DNA of 64,000 nt from Alkalihalobacillus sp. YIM B00296 (GCF_020179385.1 NZ_JAIBLJ010000006.1:144433-208432); one strand, 5' to 3'; positions 16,774 to 27,553 are shown, counted from the stretch's first letter. The notes: generated by a model from the letters alone, not told the origin. Program-made: numbers and translations.

Positions 16774-16859
16774 GAATTATTCGTCCTTATGGAAGGAAAA
16801 AAGTTTTTTTGCTCGAATATTTTTATTTATATGATAATTTAATGTGAGGGTTGACCATC

Positions 16860-18059
16860 ATGTTCAAAAAAATGTTTAAACATTATGATTATACAATGAT
16901 TACGGTTGTACTGGCTTTATGTACAATCGGTCTTGTGATGGTGTACAGTGCCAGCATGATCGTGGCAGTTACTCAGTATCATGAATCAAGTGACTTTTTT
17001 TTTAGAAAACATCTTGTCTGGGTTCTGATAGGGGCTATCACGTTCTTTGTATTCATGATCTTACCTTATAAGATATACCAGAAATTGATCGTTCCAATCA
17101 CACTTGGGATGTTAGGAACGTTGATATTGGTAAAATTCATTGGCACCGAGGTGAATGGTGCGAAAGCCTGGTTCTCAGTGGGTGGATTCAGTATCCAACC
17201 TGCCGAGTATGCTAAAATCGGGGTCATTATTTACTTGGCCTCCGTCTTCTCCAAGAAACAGGACTACATATCAGATTTCAAAACAGGTGTTGTGCCGCCA
17301 CTGGTCATTTTATCTCTCGTTTGTTCGCTCGTCTTCATACAACCTGATCTTGGAGGCATGTTAGTCATAGCGATGACTGCAGGAGTACTGATTTTATGCT
17401 CCGGGATGAAATGGACCCACTTATCGATGATGGTCGCTGGAATAGGATTTCTTGGTTTCATAGCCTATAAATTCTTGTTGACAACAGAACAAGTATCTCG
17501 ATTTGCTGCAGCCTACAGTCCATTTGATGATCCTTCAGGAGATGGCATGCAACTGATCAACGGCTACCTCGCTTTAGGGACTGGCGGTTTATTTGGTAAA
17601 GGACTGGGACAAAGTATCCAAAAATATGATTTTCTGCCCCACCCGCATACAGACTTCATTATCGCCATCATTGCAGAAGAACTAGGTTTTGTCGGTGTAC
17701 TGGCTATCATTTTGATGATCATGTTCATCGTCTTCAAAGGGATCTATGTTGGTTTGAATTGTAAAGATGCGTTCGGTAGTCTTTTGGCAATCGGGATTTC
17801 CGGTATGATCGGAATCCAGACGATCGTCAATTTAGGTGCCGCATCGGGGATCCTCCCATTGACTGGTGTGACATTGCCTTTCATCAGTTACGGAGGTTCT
17901 TCACTTATCTTACTGATGATTAGTATGGGTATACTTGTGAATATATCGATGTTTGTTAAATATCGTAAGCAGAAAACCCCTCCAGCTGATCAGTCCAACC
18001 CTATATCACAGCAACGTACGAAGTTGAAAGTCGTTTCACAGCAACGTATATCACAATAA
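16860..18059 (+). CDS. ftsW: FtsW/RodA/SpoVE-type peptidoglycan glycosyltransferase
   Basis: A 399-residue polytopic membrane protein of the SEDS family, which polymerises lipid II at the septum together with a class B PBP. Motifs include MVYSASMIVA near residue 25, GAKAWFSVGGFSIQPAEYAK near residue 105, HTDFIIAIIAEELGF and FISYGGSSLILLM near the C-terminus. I use ATG 16860, 9 bases after GAGGG, rather than TTG 16851. Position before pycA matches B. subtilis ftsW (ylaO). The partner is likely PBP2B (56463). Confidence 0.93.
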   Translation: MFKKMFKHYDYTMITVVLALCTIGLVMVYSASMIVAVTQYHESSDFFFRKHLVWVLIGAITFFVFMILPYKIYQKLIVPITLGMLGTLILVKFIGTEVNGAKAWFSVGGFSIQPAEYAKIGVIIYLASVFSKKQDYISDFKTGVVPPLVILSLVCSLVFIQPDLGGMLVIAMTAGVLILCSGMKWTHLSMMVAGIGFLGFIAYKFLLTTEQVSRFAAAYSPFDDPSGDGMQLINGYLALGTGGLFGKGLGQSIQKYDFLPHPHTDFIIAIIAEELGFVGVLAIILMIMFIVFKGIYVGLNCKDAFGSLLAIGISGMIGIQTIVNLGAASGILPLTGVTLPFISYGGSSLILLMISMGILVNISMFVKYRKQKTPPADQSNPISQQRTKLKVVSQQRISQ

Positions 18060-18074
18060 AGGAGGAATATCAAT

Positions 18075-21000
18075 ATGAAAAAGATCAACAAAATACTTGT
18101 CGCAAACCGTGGTGAAATCGCAATTCGGATTTTTCGCGCTTGTACAGAACTGGATATCCGTACAGTCGCCGTTTACTCAAAGGAAGATTCTGGATCTTTC
18201 CATCGATACAAGGCGGATGAAGCCTATTTGATCGGAGAAGGTAAGAAACCAATTGATGCATATCTCGATATCGAAGGGATTATTGAAGTCGCTAAGCGGT
18301 ACGGCGTTGATGCTATTCACCCTGGTTATGGATTCCTTTCAGAAAACACTCATTTTGCAAAAAGGTGTGAGGAAGAGGGGATCATCTTCATTGGTCCATC
18401 TACTGAGCATCTGGATATGTTCGGAGATAAAGTTAAAGCGAGAGAACAAGCGATCAATGCTGATATTCAAGTCATTCCTGGAAGTGACGGTCCTGTTGAA
18501 ACACTCGATGAGGTACGGAGTTTTGCCAAAGAACATGACTTTCCGATCATCATTAAAGCAACCCTTGGCGGTGGGGGAAGAGGGATGCGGATCGTCCGGA
18601 ACATGGCATCTTTAGCGGATGCGTATGACCGTGCCAAGTCTGAAGCGAAAGCCGCTTTTGGGAAAGATGAAATCTATGTCGAAAAATTTGTGGAGAATCC
18701 TAAACATATAGAAGTCCAAATCCTTGCTGATCATCATGGGAATGTCCTTCATTTGTATGATCGCGATTGTTCGGTCCAAAGGAGACATCAGAAGGTCGTA
18801 GAGGTTGCACCGAGTGTTTCATTGACAGAGGAAAAACGCAATGAAATTTGTGAAGCAGCTGTAAAATTGATGAAAAATATAGATTATGTAAATGCTGGGA
18901 CAGTAGAATTCCTTGTATCTGAAGATGGGTCCTTTTATTTCATTGAAGTGAATCCGCGTGTCCAGGTTGAGCATACGATAACGGAATTGGTTACTGGTAT
19001 CGATATTGTCCAATCACAAATCATGATTGCGGAAGGCTATCAGCTGCACGAGAAAACGCTTGGTATTCCAGAACAAGGCAAAATTCACTGTCATGGTGTG
19101 GCGATCCAGTGCCGGGTGACAACTGAAGATCCTGCTAACAATTTCATGCCGGATACAGGAAAAATCATGGCATACCGGACCGGTGGAGGATTCGGAGTAC
19201 GGTTGGATGCTGGAAACGGGTTCCAAGGTGCTGAAATCACCCCTCATTATGATTCATTGCTGGTTAAACTATCTACTTGGGCCTTATCCTTTGAACAGGC
19301 AGCATCGAAAATGGTCCGGAACTTGAGGGAGTTCCGTATCAGGGGAATCAAGACGAACATCTCATTCTTGGAGAATGTCATTAAACACGAAAAATTCGTG
19401 TCAGCTGAATACAACACCTCGTTCATTGATTCGACTCCAGAATTGTTCGTGTTCCCGAAAAGGAAAGACCGTGGTACGAAAATGCTGTCTTATATCGCAA
19501 ATGTCACCATCAACGGCTTTCCAGGTCTTGGTGTCCAAAAGAAACCAGCATTCAATAAACCAAGGGTTCCTTATGTGAACTATACGAAACCAATGCCGGA
19601 CGGAACGAAGCAAATTTTAGACCAGCAAGGTGTAGAAGGATTGACGGAATGGATCAAATCACGAGAGGAAGTCCTCTTGACTGACACCACTTTCAGAGAT
19701 GCTCATCAATCCTTGCTTGCTACCAGGGTTAGGACACATGACTTGCTGCAAATCGCAGAACCGACCTCCAGACAAGTTCCAGAATTATTTTCATTGGAAA
19801 TGTGGGGAGGGGCGACATTCGATGTTTCTTACCGATTTTTGAATGAAGATCCATGGGAAAGACTGATCCAACTTCGGAAAAAATCTCCGAATGTATTGTT
19901 CCAAATGCTTTTGAGAGCGTCGAACGCAGTTGGTTACAAAAACTATCCGGATAATGTCATTCGGGAATTTGTCAATAAATCGGCAGCTGCTGGGATCGAT
20001 GTATTCCGTATATTTGACAGTTTGAATTGGCTCGAAGGAATGAAGGTAGCAATCGATGCAGTGCGGGAAACAGGTAAAGTCGCAGAAGCTTCCATTTGTT
20101 ACACAGGGGATATTCTTGATTCAAGAAGGCCGAAATATAACTTGGATTATTATGTGACAATGGCCAAAGAGCTTGAACAGGCAGGGGCTCATATTTTAGG
20201 GATCAAAGATATGGCTGGATTATTGAAACCGCAGGCGGCCTATGAATTGATTTCTGCCCTAAAAGAAGAAGTAGACATTCCGATCCATCTTCATACACAC
20301 GATACAAGCGGAAATGGAATCATGACATATGCGAGGGCAGTGGATGCTGGGGTTGATATTGTCGATGTAGCTATAAGTTCGATGGCAGGCATGACATCCC
20401 AACCAAGTGCCAACTCTTTATATTATGCTCTCGAGGGGAATGAAAGACAGCCTAAGGTTTCGATTCAAAACCTTGAGGAACTTTCACATTATTGGGAAGA
20501 TATCCGTAAATATTACCAAGGATTTGAGAGTGGCTTGATCGCCCCGCATACAGAAATCTATGATCATGAGATGCCAGGTGGACAATACAGCAACCTGCAA
20601 CAACAAGCGAAGGCAGTAGGACTCGGGGAGCGCTGGGATGAAGTGCAAAGCATGTACCGGAGGGTGAACGACCTTTTCGGCGATATCGTAAAAGTTACCC
20701 CATCTTCCAAGGTTGTCGGGGATATGGCGCTTTATATGGTGCAGAATGACCTGACCGAAGATGATGTTTTTGAGAAAGGTCAATCGCTGGACTTCCCGGA
20801 TTCAGTAGTAGAGATGTTCCAAGGCTATCTAGGACAGCCTTATCAAGGTTTCCCTAGGGAACTGCAGCAGATCATCTTGAAGGGGAGAGAACCACTTACT
20901 GTCAGACCTGGTGAATTATTGGAACCAGTTGATTTCAAGGAGTTGGAGGAAACCCTGTATCATAAGCTGAATCGACCAGTAACAAGTCACGATCTCATCT

Positions 21001-21512
21001 CTTATGCACTTTATCCGAAGGTGTATTTTGATAGGGAGCAAATGATCGAACAGTTCGGTGATATCAGTGTGCTCGATACACCGACTTTCCTGTACGGCAT
21101 GAGATTAGGGGAAGAAGTCGAAGTTGAAATTGAACAAGGAAAGACCTTGATTGTTAAACTCGTTTCTATTGGTGAACCACAATTAGACGGGACCAGAACA
21201 GTTTATTTTGAGCTGAATGGACAACCCCGTGAGGTCGTCGTGAAAGATGAGAATGTGAAAGCAGAAGTTATAGCGAAGCCGAAAGCTGATAAGAATAATG
21301 AAAAGCATATTGGAGCTTCTATGCCTGGTACGGTGATAAAAGTTCTGGTTGAAAAAGGTGAAAAAGTCAAGAAAGGTGATCATCTGATGATTACTGAAGC
21401 GATGAAAATGGAGACGACAATACAAGCTCCTTATGATACAGAAATAGGGGATCTATTTGTATCGAATGGAACAACGATTCAACCAGGTGACCTATTGATC
21501 GAATTAGCTTAA
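18075..21512 (+). CDS. pycA: Pyruvate carboxylase
   Basis: Biotin enzyme that carboxylates pyruvate to oxaloacetate, refilling the TCA cycle. The 1145 residues hold, in order: biotin carboxylase domain (about 1-460; IKATLGGGGRGMR ATP-binding loop), carboxyltransferase domain starting with LTDTTFRDAHQSLLATRVR near residue 535, and the C-terminal biotinyl domain with EAMKMET. GGAGGAATATCA precedes ATG 18075. It follows ftsW by 15 bases and may be read from the same transcript. A strong terminator follows. No truncation or frameshift is seen. Confidence 0.98.
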   Translation: MKKINKILVANRGEIAIRIFRACTELDIRTVAVYSKEDSGSFHRYKADEAYLIGEGKKPIDAYLDIEGIIEVAKRYGVDAIHPGYGFLSENTHFAKRCEEEGIIFIGPSTEHLDMFGDKVKAREQAINADIQVIPGSDGPVETLDEVRSFAKEHDFPIIIKATLGGGGRGMRIVRNMASLADAYDRAKSEAKAAFGKDEIYVEKFVENPKHIEVQILADHHGNVLHLYDRDCSVQRRHQKVVEVAPSVSLTEEKRNEICEAAVKLMKNIDYVNAGTVEFLVSEDGSFYFIEVNPRVQVEHTITELVTGIDIVQSQIMIAEGYQLHEKTLGIPEQGKIHCHGVAIQCRVTTEDPANNFMPDTGKIMAYRTGGGFGVRLDAGNGFQGAEITPHYDSLLVKLSTWALSFEQAASKMVRNLREFRIRGIKTNISFLENVIKHEKFVSAEYNTSFIDSTPELFVFPKRKDRGTKMLSYIANVTINGFPGLGVQKKPAFNKPRVPYVNYTKPMPDGTKQILDQQGVEGLTEWIKSREEVLLTDTTFRDAHQSLLATRVRTHDLLQIAEPTSRQVPELFSLEMWGGATFDVSYRFLNEDPWERLIQLRKKSPNVLFQMLLRASNAVGYKNYPDNVIREFVNKSAAAGIDVFRIFDSLNWLEGMKVAIDAVRETGKVAEASICYTGDILDSRRPKYNLDYYVTMAKELEQAGAHILGIKDMAGLLKPQAAYELISALKEEVDIPIHLHTHDTSGNGIMTYARAVDAGVDIVDVAISSMAGMTSQPSANSLYYALEGNERQPKVSIQNLEELSHYWEDIRKYYQGFESGLIAPHTEIYDHEMPGGQYSNLQQQAKAVGLGERWDEVQSMYRRVNDLFGDIVKVTPSSKVVGDMALYMVQNDLTEDDVFEKGQSLDFPDSVVEMFQGYLGQPYQGFPRELQQIILKGREPLTVRPGELLEPVDFKELEETLYHKLNRPVTSHDLISYALYPKVYFDREQMIEQFGDISVLDTPTFLYGMRLGEEVEVEIEQGKTLIVKLVSIGEPQLDGTRTVYFELNGQPREVVVKDENVKAEVIAKPKADKNNEKHIGASMPGTVIKVLVEKGEKVKKGDHLMITEAMKMETTIQAPYDTEIGDLFVSNGTTIQPGDLLIELA

Positions 21513-21532
21513 TTGAATAGTGGATATGACTA

Positions 21533-21561
21533 AAGGGGCTGACACATTTGTCAGCCCCTTT
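21533..21561. terminator. Bidirectional terminator between pycA and ctaA
   Basis: AAAGGGGCTGACA (21533-21545) pairs perfectly with TGTCAGCCCCTTT (21549-21561) around a 3-base loop. Confidence 0.9.
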
Positions 21562-21574
21562 GTCTGGGGGTTTG

Positions 21575-22462
21575 TCAGGTTTTCCGTAATGCTACCATAA
21601 CCAGATAGCTGAGTGTCGCGAATAAGAGTGAGACAAACAGTCCGTGCATAAGACCGATGAAGAGGTTTAAGTTCGTAAAGATAATCAAAGCTCCTGTTGT
21701 TACTTGCAAGGAAACTAGAATCAATAATAATACGAATGAAAGGTTAACAACTTTCACATCTTTATAATAAGATTTGATCTGGATATAGCTTAATAGAATC
21801 CATATGAAAAATAAACCTGCCATGAAGCGGTGTGTATAATGGATCAGTTCCAATTCATTTGTCGGCGGGATGATTTCACCGTTGCATAACGGCCAACCTG
21901 AGCATGCCAGACTGGCTTTTGTATGCCTTACTAAAGCTCCTGTGTAGACGAGTGTATATAAATAAATGAATAAAAGATAAATATTCCATTTCAATCTTTT
22001 GTTTACCTTTAATACGATTCTTTGATTTTCACTTTCGTAAATAACCATTGTCAATAGCACGACACTTGCAAAGGAAATCAGCGAGAATCCGAAATGCAAG
22101 GCGAGTACAAAGGATGATTGGCCCCAAACGACAGCAGCAGCCCCTAACAATCCTTGGAAAACGATGAAGAATACGGATAAGAATGCGAGCCATTTGACCT
22201 CTCGGACTTCTCTGAATTTGATCCAGGCCCAAAGCGCTAGAATAACCACCATCAGTCCGAGTGTAGCAGAAACGAGCCTATGGCTGTATTCTATCATCGT
22301 TTCTACTTTAGGCTGAGAGGGAAGTACTTCACCATAACATAACGGCCATGAGTTTCCACAGCCTTCACCAGAGCCTGTTGTAGTTACAATGGCACCCATC
22401 AATAATACTAACAACATTCCTGAACTGGTGAGAATGGCATAAAGCTTTAAAAATCGATTCAT
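21575..22462 (-). CDS. ctaA: Heme A synthase (COX15/CtaA)
   Basis: Converts heme O to heme A for cytochrome aa3/caa3 oxidases. The 295-residue polytopic protein has two matching halves. The first has the EGCGNSWPLC segment and a conserved EYSHR histidine, and the second has LACSGWPLCNG and HYTHR. These paired cysteines and histidines are family signatures. ATG 22462 follows AGAAGG at 8 bases; the GTG at 22471 overlaps that ribosome site and is rejected. It is divergent from ctaB across a 497-base gap, as in B. subtilis. Confidence 0.95.
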   Translation of the reverse strand: MNRFLKLYAILTSSGMLLVLLMGAIVTTTGSGEGCGNSWPLCYGEVLPSQPKVETMIEYSHRLVSATLGLMVVILALWAWIKFREVREVKWLAFLSVFFIVFQGLLGAAAVVWGQSSFVLALHFGFSLISFASVVLLTMVIYESENQRIVLKVNKRLKWNIYLLFIYLYTLVYTGALVRHTKASLACSGWPLCNGEIIPPTNELELIHYTHRFMAGLFFIWILLSYIQIKSYYKDVKVVNLSFVLLLILVSLQVTTGALIIFTNLNLFIGLMHGLFVSLLFATLSYLVMVALRKT

Positions 22463-22959
22463 TGCCGACACCTTCTATATATTAATTGAGAAAAAGTAAC
22501 TATTTTTTGTAATTCGAATTTCTGATCATTATTCAGAAAAAAGGTTTCTGTCGATTCTTGATTTCAACAAAATAACCTTCACATTTTTTCTATAATAATA
22601 GGGAAATTTGTAAACCTTATCATTATGAATAAGTTTAAAGCAAAAGACACCTCTTCACAAATCATCCTGAGAGGCCGTTTACCCCCCATGAAAACCAAGG
22701 GATGATGTAGCTGTTTGTAATCAGGGTCAAGTATACAAAACTATTGAATTCGTTTATAATGTTAAAGGACAATTTCAATCGACAATATCGTATCATATGT
22801 GTCTGTATGAAATCATCGAAAATGTGAACAAGCATAGACAATTTTCAAAAAGTTATTTTCAGAAACCCTTTTTACTGATAAATTAGTATAGGTGTTTTCC
22901 TTACATTTATGTTTTAATGTAAGATATGGGAATTAGAGCTTTTAAAAGGAGGTGGAAGC
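22463..22959. promoter_or_regulatory. Divergent ctaA-ctaB intergenic region
   Basis: No gene. A possible sigma-A promoter toward ctaB has TATACA (22732-22737), a 17-base spacer and a perfect TATAAT (22755-22760). A perfect dyad, CTTACATT (22900-22907) with AATGTAAG (22916-22923), lies about 30-60 bases before ctaB. B. subtilis cta genes respond to ResD and CcpA; no site for either was certain here. Confidence 0.4.
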
Positions 22960-23898
22960 ATGAGCAAAATGAATACGACAACTTATGAAGCATCAAGCAG
23001 GGTTATGGAACCTGGTCCATTGTCTGAGGCTAAACCTACTGGTACTTGGAAGGATTTTTTGACACTTGCGAAGATGGGGATCGTAATGTCTAACCTCATT
23101 ACCACATTCGCTGGATTTTGGATTGCCTTGAAGGTGACTGAAGCAAGTCTGATCGCCAACATCCCTACAGCATTGCTGACTCTCATAGGTGCAGCTCTCG
23201 TCATTGCAGGAGGGTGTTGTTTAAACAACTATATCGATAGGGATATCGACCATTTGATGGAAAGGACACATGAAAGGCCTACTGTTACAGGTAAGATTGA
23301 TGCAAACCAGGTACTCTGGGTAGGGATCATACTTTCTGCTCTCGGGACACTGTTGTTGATGTTTGCCTCCTTGATGGCAGCACTTCTAGGTGTGATAGGT
23401 CTAGTTGTGTATGTCATCGTTTATACGATGTGGTTGAAGCGGACCCATTCGATCAACACTGTAGTCGGTGGGATTTCAGGGGCAATACCTCCGCTGATCG
23501 GCTGGGCAGCTGTCGATCCGAACCTGCATATTACAGCATGGCATTTGTTCTTGATTATGTTTTTATGGCAGCCGCCTCATTTTTTGGCTTTAGCTATGAA
23601 ACGATGTGAAGAATACCGGAAAGCAGGAATTCCAATGCTTCCTGTTGTTTCAGGTTTCGATATGACAAAACGACAGATGGTGGTTTATGTTGCAGCGTTG
23701 CTTCCGGTAAGTTTATACCTATATCATTTCGGAATGGTATACTTTACTGTTGCCGCTGTACTTGGGTTAGGTTGGCTAGCCCTTGGCATAGCCGGATTTT
23801 TCATGAAAAATGACATCAAATGGGCAAGACTGATGTTCGTATACTCCCTGAACTATCTGACCATCATGTTCGTTGTAATGATCATCGTCAATCGCTGA
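22960..23898 (+). CDS. ctaB: Protoheme IX farnesyltransferase (heme O synthase)
   Basis: Membrane UbiA-type prenyltransferase that adds a farnesyl group to heme B, giving heme O. The 312 residues show the Asp-rich prenyl-diphosphate motif [19 protein letters not shown] near residue 90 and the second conserved loop [24 protein letters not shown] near residue 155. Several transmembrane helices follow. AAAAGGAGGTGG precedes ATG 22960. It leads the ctaBCDEF operon and supplies the substrate for CtaA. Confidence 0.95.
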   Translation: MSKMNTTTYEASSRVMEPGPLSEAKPTGTWKDFLTLAKMGIVMSNLITTFAGFWIALKVTEASLIANIPTALLTLIGAALVIAGGCCLNNYIDRDIDHLMERTHERPTVTGKIDANQVLWVGIILSALGTLLLMFASLMAALLGVIGLVVYVIVYTMWLKRTHSINTVVGGISGAIPPLIGWAAVDPNLHITAWHLFLIMFLWQPPHFLALAMKRCEEYRKAGIPMLPVVSGFDMTKRQMVVYVAALLPVSLYLYHFGMVYFTVAAVLGLGWLALGIAGFFMKNDIKWARLMFVYSLNYLTIMFVVMIIVNR

Positions 23899-23979
23899 AG
23901 GGATATCGATTCCCCTTAAGCGGTTACATATTTTAAAAATTGTTCTAAGCACAACAAGAAAGCGGGGTTTGATGTAGTA

Positions 23980-25035
23980 ATGAAACAATGGCTACGACTC
24001 GGGCGTCTTGTTCCGTTATTTGGAATTATGATGCTTGGTTTAATCGGTTGCGGAAATGAACAAATATCCGCACTTCAACCACAAGGTAAAGGTGCTAGCG
24101 CTCTTTTCGATCTGATGATCTTGAGCCTTGCTATTATGGTTGTCGTACTTGTAGTTGTTTTTATTCTTTTTGGTTATGTATTGGTGAAATTCCGACATCG
24201 TAAAGGGGACGATTCCATCCCTGAACAAGTAGAAGGGAACCATTTGCTTGAAGTTCTTTGGACTGCGATTCCGATCGTACTCTTAATAGTACTGGCGGTG
24301 CCGACAGTTATCACCACTTTCGACCTCGATGTCAGCGAAAAGAGTGCGCAAGCAACTGAAGAGGGTGGAGAACCGGCTGAGGAAGAGGGACCTATGACCA
24401 TCAAGGTCACAGGACATCAATATTGGTGGGAATTCGAGTATCCTGATCAAGAGGTCGTAACAGCACAGGAACTCTATTTGCCAGTAGATGAAAGAGTGAA
24501 TGTCGAGTTAAGCTCTGCAGATGTGATCCACTCTTTCTGGATTCCGAGCATTTCCGGGAAGATGGATACGAATCCTGGGGATAAATTGACGAACAAAATG
24601 TGGCTTCATCCTGAAAAGACAGGAACCTTCCAAGGTGCTTGTGCTGAGCTTTGTGGTGATTCACATGCTTTGATGTATTTTAAAGTCAAAGTTGTCGAGC
24701 GTGAAGAGTTCGATGCGTGGATTGAAAGTATGAAAAATACCAAGTTTGATGACGCTCCGTCTGAGGTAGCTCAAGGTCAGGAAATTTTCGAGCAGAACTG
24801 TCTGCAATGTCATGCAGTCGGGGATCAAGGCGGTAATGTAGGTCCGGCGTTGACGGGCTTCGCTGACAACGACATGGTAGCAGGTATCGCAGAACACAAA
24901 AAAGAGAACATCAAAAAGTGGGTAAATAATCCACAAGAAATGAAGCCAGGTAACAATATGCCGGATTTCAACTTCAATGAAGAACAATTAGATGCACTAG
25001 CAGACTACTTAATGGAACTTGAAACCGCTGAATAA
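23980..25035 (+). CDS. ctaC: Cytochrome caa3 oxidase subunit II with fused cytochrome c
   Basis: Electron-entry subunit of the caa3 oxidase. It is a 351-residue lipoprotein (lipobox LIGC near residue 25) with two transmembrane helices and an outer cupredoxin domain. The CuA site is in GACAELCGDSHALMYF. The C-terminal cytochrome c domain has CLQCH near residue 270 and an axial Met in NNMPDF. This fusion is the usual Bacillus caa3 form. The ribosome site ahead of ATG 23980 is poor (GGGG at 14-17 bases), but the start is required by the signal peptide. Confidence 0.95.
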   Translation: MKQWLRLGRLVPLFGIMMLGLIGCGNEQISALQPQGKGASALFDLMILSLAIMVVVLVVVFILFGYVLVKFRHRKGDDSIPEQVEGNHLLEVLWTAIPIVLLIVLAVPTVITTFDLDVSEKSAQATEEGGEPAEEEGPMTIKVTGHQYWWEFEYPDQEVVTAQELYLPVDERVNVELSSADVIHSFWIPSISGKMDTNPGDKLTNKMWLHPEKTGTFQGACAELCGDSHALMYFKVKVVEREEFDAWIESMKNTKFDDAPSEVAQGQEIFEQNCLQCHAVGDQGGNVGPALTGFADNDMVAGIAEHKKENIKKWVNNPQEMKPGNNMPDFNFNEEQLDALADYLMELETAE

Positions 25036-25070
25036 GCAAAGTTTCAATCGCTTTATAAGGAGGTACTATC

Positions 25071-26930
25071 GTGAGTAACGCACATGCAGCGAATAAAAGC
25101 GTGCTATGGGATTGGCTGACTACAGTCGACCATAAGAAAATTGGAATTCTATACCTCGTATCCGGCGGATTCTTCTTCCTAGTCGGTGGTTTAGAGGCAG
25201 TTTTGATTCGTATACAATTGATGAATCCTGAAATGACATTCTTAACAGGAAATCTCTATAATCAAGTACTTACCATGCACGGTACAACTATGATCTTCCT
25301 GGCCGCCATGCCGATAATTTTCGGATTTATGAACGCGGTCGTACCATTACAGATCGGTGCCAGGGATGTAGCCTTCCCTTTTGTAAACTCATTGGGATTT
25401 TGGCTGTTCTTCTTCGGTGGAGTCCTTTTGAACTTAAGCTGGTTCTTAGGTGGAGCTCCTGATGCTGGTTGGACAGCGTATGCACCATTATCAACAACAT
25501 CGACCGGCCATGGTGTCGATTTCTATGTATTAGGATTACAGATTGCTGGTGCGGGAACGTTGATGGGGGGAATCAACTTCCTCGTCACGATCATCAATAT
25601 GAGAGCACCAGGAATGACATTCATGCGTATGCCATTGTTCACATGGACAGCATTCGTAACATCTGGTCTTATCCTTTTTGCATTCCCTGCTTTGACAATC
25701 GGATTCTTCCTTCTCATGTTCGATCGGGTTTTTGAAGCTAATTTCTTTGATGCGAACATGGGCGGTAATGCAATCATCTGGGAACATATTTTCTGGATTT
25801 TCGGACATCCTGAAGTATATATTCTGATCTTACCGGCATTCGGAATCATTTCAGAAGTTGTAGCTACATTCTCTAGAAAACGCCTATTTGGATATAGCGC
25901 AATGGTCTTTGCGACTGTATTAATCGGTTTCTTAGGCTTTATGGTCTGGGCTCACCATATGTTCACGGTTGGACTGGGACCAGTAGCAAACTCCATTTTT
26001 GCTGTTGCCACAATGGCGATTGCGATCCCGACTGGAGTTAAAATCTTCAACTGGGTATTTACAATGTGGGGCGGAAAGATTCGCTTTACTACAGCTAATT
26101 TGTTTTCAGTAGGATTCATTCCAACCTTCGTAATGGGTGGCGTGACTGGTGTCATGCTTGCTGCAGCGCCTGCTGACTATCAGTATCATGACAGCTATTT
26201 CGTTGTAGCCCACTTCCACTATGTCATTGTTGGTGGATTGATCCTTGGACTATTTTCAGGACTATATTATTGGTATCCAAGAATGTTTGGATTGATGTTG
26301 AATGAAGCACTCGGGAAATGGAACTTCTGGACGTTCTTTATCGGATTCCATCTTACATTCTTCCCGCAGCACTTCTTGGGTCTGATGGGAATGCCACGCC
26401 GTTACTTCACTTACCCAGAAGAGTTCGGTTTAGGCTCTTTGAACTTCATCAGTACGATCGGCGCTGTTTTTATGACAGTCGGTACTATCATATTCATAAT
26501 CAATGTTGTCGTTACACATGCTAAAGGTAAGAAAGTCAGTGGAGATCCATGGGATGGACGTACACTCGAGTGGGCGATTCCTAACCCTACACCACACTAC
26601 AACTTCCTCCAAACTCCTTTAGTACGTGGATTGGATGCATTATGGATTGAAAAAATGGCAGGAAATAAGAAAATGACACCTGCAGAACCTGTAGGCGATA
26701 TTCATATGCCTAATAACTCGATTCTTCCTTTGATCATGTCACTAGGCTTCTTCATAGCAGGATTCGGATTCATTTATTACAGTTCTGCTGGAGCGCCAGC
26801 ATTGATTGCAATCATTGTTGGACTCGGAATCGGCCTTGCATGTATGTTCTTAAGATCATGGATTGACGATCATGGGCATCATCTTCATAAGGAAGATTTA
26901 CTGAAAGAGGATAAGGGGGTTGACGCATAA
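25071..26930 (+). CDS. ctaD: Cytochrome caa3 oxidase subunit I
   Basis: Catalytic subunit with heme a and the heme a3-CuB centre. The 619 residues have the heme-copper oxidase core: the heme a ligand in TMHGTTMIF, WEHIFWIFGHPEVYILILPAFG with the His-Tyr CuB ligands, AHHMFTVG, and YFVVAHFHYVIVGG near the C-terminus of the core. Start is GTG 25071 after AAGGAGG. Its stop codon overlaps the ctaE start (TAATGG), indicating translational coupling. Confidence 0.98.
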   Translation: MSNAHAANKSVLWDWLTTVDHKKIGILYLVSGGFFFLVGGLEAVLIRIQLMNPEMTFLTGNLYNQVLTMHGTTMIFLAAMPIIFGFMNAVVPLQIGARDVAFPFVNSLGFWLFFFGGVLLNLSWFLGGAPDAGWTAYAPLSTTSTGHGVDFYVLGLQIAGAGTLMGGINFLVTIINMRAPGMTFMRMPLFTWTAFVTSGLILFAFPALTIGFFLLMFDRVFEANFFDANMGGNAIIWEHIFWIFGHPEVYILILPAFGIISEVVATFSRKRLFGYSAMVFATVLIGFLGFMVWAHHMFTVGLGPVANSIFAVATMAIAIPTGVKIFNWVFTMWGGKIRFTTANLFSVGFIPTFVMGGVTGVMLAAAPADYQYHDSYFVVAHFHYVIVGGLILGLFSGLYYWYPRMFGLMLNEALGKWNFWTFFIGFHLTFFPQHFLGLMGMPRRYFTYPEEFGLGSLNFISTIGAVFMTVGTIIFIINVVVTHAKGKKVSGDPWDGRTLEWAIPNPTPHYNFLQTPLVRGLDALWIEKMAGNKKMTPAEPVGDIHMPNNSILPLIMSLGFFIAGFGFIYYSSAGAPALIAIIVGLGIGLACMFLRSWIDDHGHHLHKEDLLKEDKGVDA

Positions 26931-27550
26931 TGGATGTAGGTGAACGCTTAACGGACCAAAACTTCCCTGAATCCCCTGAGAAAGCTACTCTGGAAGGTAA
27001 AAACAAGTTTTTAGGATTCTGGTTGTTTTTAGGTGGAGAAACTGTACTTTTCGCAACATTGTTCGGTACGTACCTGGGATTACGCAATTCTTTCGGAAAA
27101 GGACCGGAAGCATCAGAAATTTTCCAGTTGCCTATGGTTTTCGCGGCGACAATCATCCTACTTACGAGTAGTTTGACGAGTGTATATGCTGTTTTGGCCC
27201 TTAAAGAAAATAGAGTCAAGCAAATGCGTAGATGGTTTTTCATCACTTTGTTGCTTGGTCTTTCCTTCTTAGGGTTGGAGATCTATGAGTTCGTCGAATA
27301 TGTGCATGAAGGACATACATTCACTTCAGGGGCATTCGGTTCAGCTTTCTATACACTTGTTGGGTTCCACGGAGGACATGTATTGTTCGGATGTCTATGG
27401 ATCACAGCATTGCTTGTTCGGAATAGTGGACGCGGTTTAACCTTATATAATGCTCCCAAGTATTACCTGTTCGCTCTATATTGGCACTTTGTCGATGTAG
27501 TATGGGTATTCATCTTTACAGTTGTATATCTTATGGGAAAGGTGGGGTAA
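26930..27550 (+). CDS. ctaE: Cytochrome caa3 oxidase subunit III
   Basis: Membrane subunit of 206 residues with the COX3 features FWLFLGGETVLFATLFGTYL, the conserved Glu in LEIYEFVEYVHEGH, GFHGGHVLFGC and YWHFVDVVWVFIF. It overlaps the end of ctaD by one base and precedes ctaF by 3 bases. It stabilises subunit I and the oxygen pathway. Confidence 0.96.
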   Translation: MDVGERLTDQNFPESPEKATLEGKNKFLGFWLFLGGETVLFATLFGTYLGLRNSFGKGPEASEIFQLPMVFAATIILLTSSLTSVYAVLALKENRVKQMRRWFFITLLLGLSFLGLEIYEFVEYVHEGHTFTSGAFGSAFYTLVGFHGGHVLFGCLWITALLVRNSGRGLTLYNAPKYYLFALYWHFVDVVWVFIFTVVYLMGKVG

Positions 27551-27553
27551 TCG

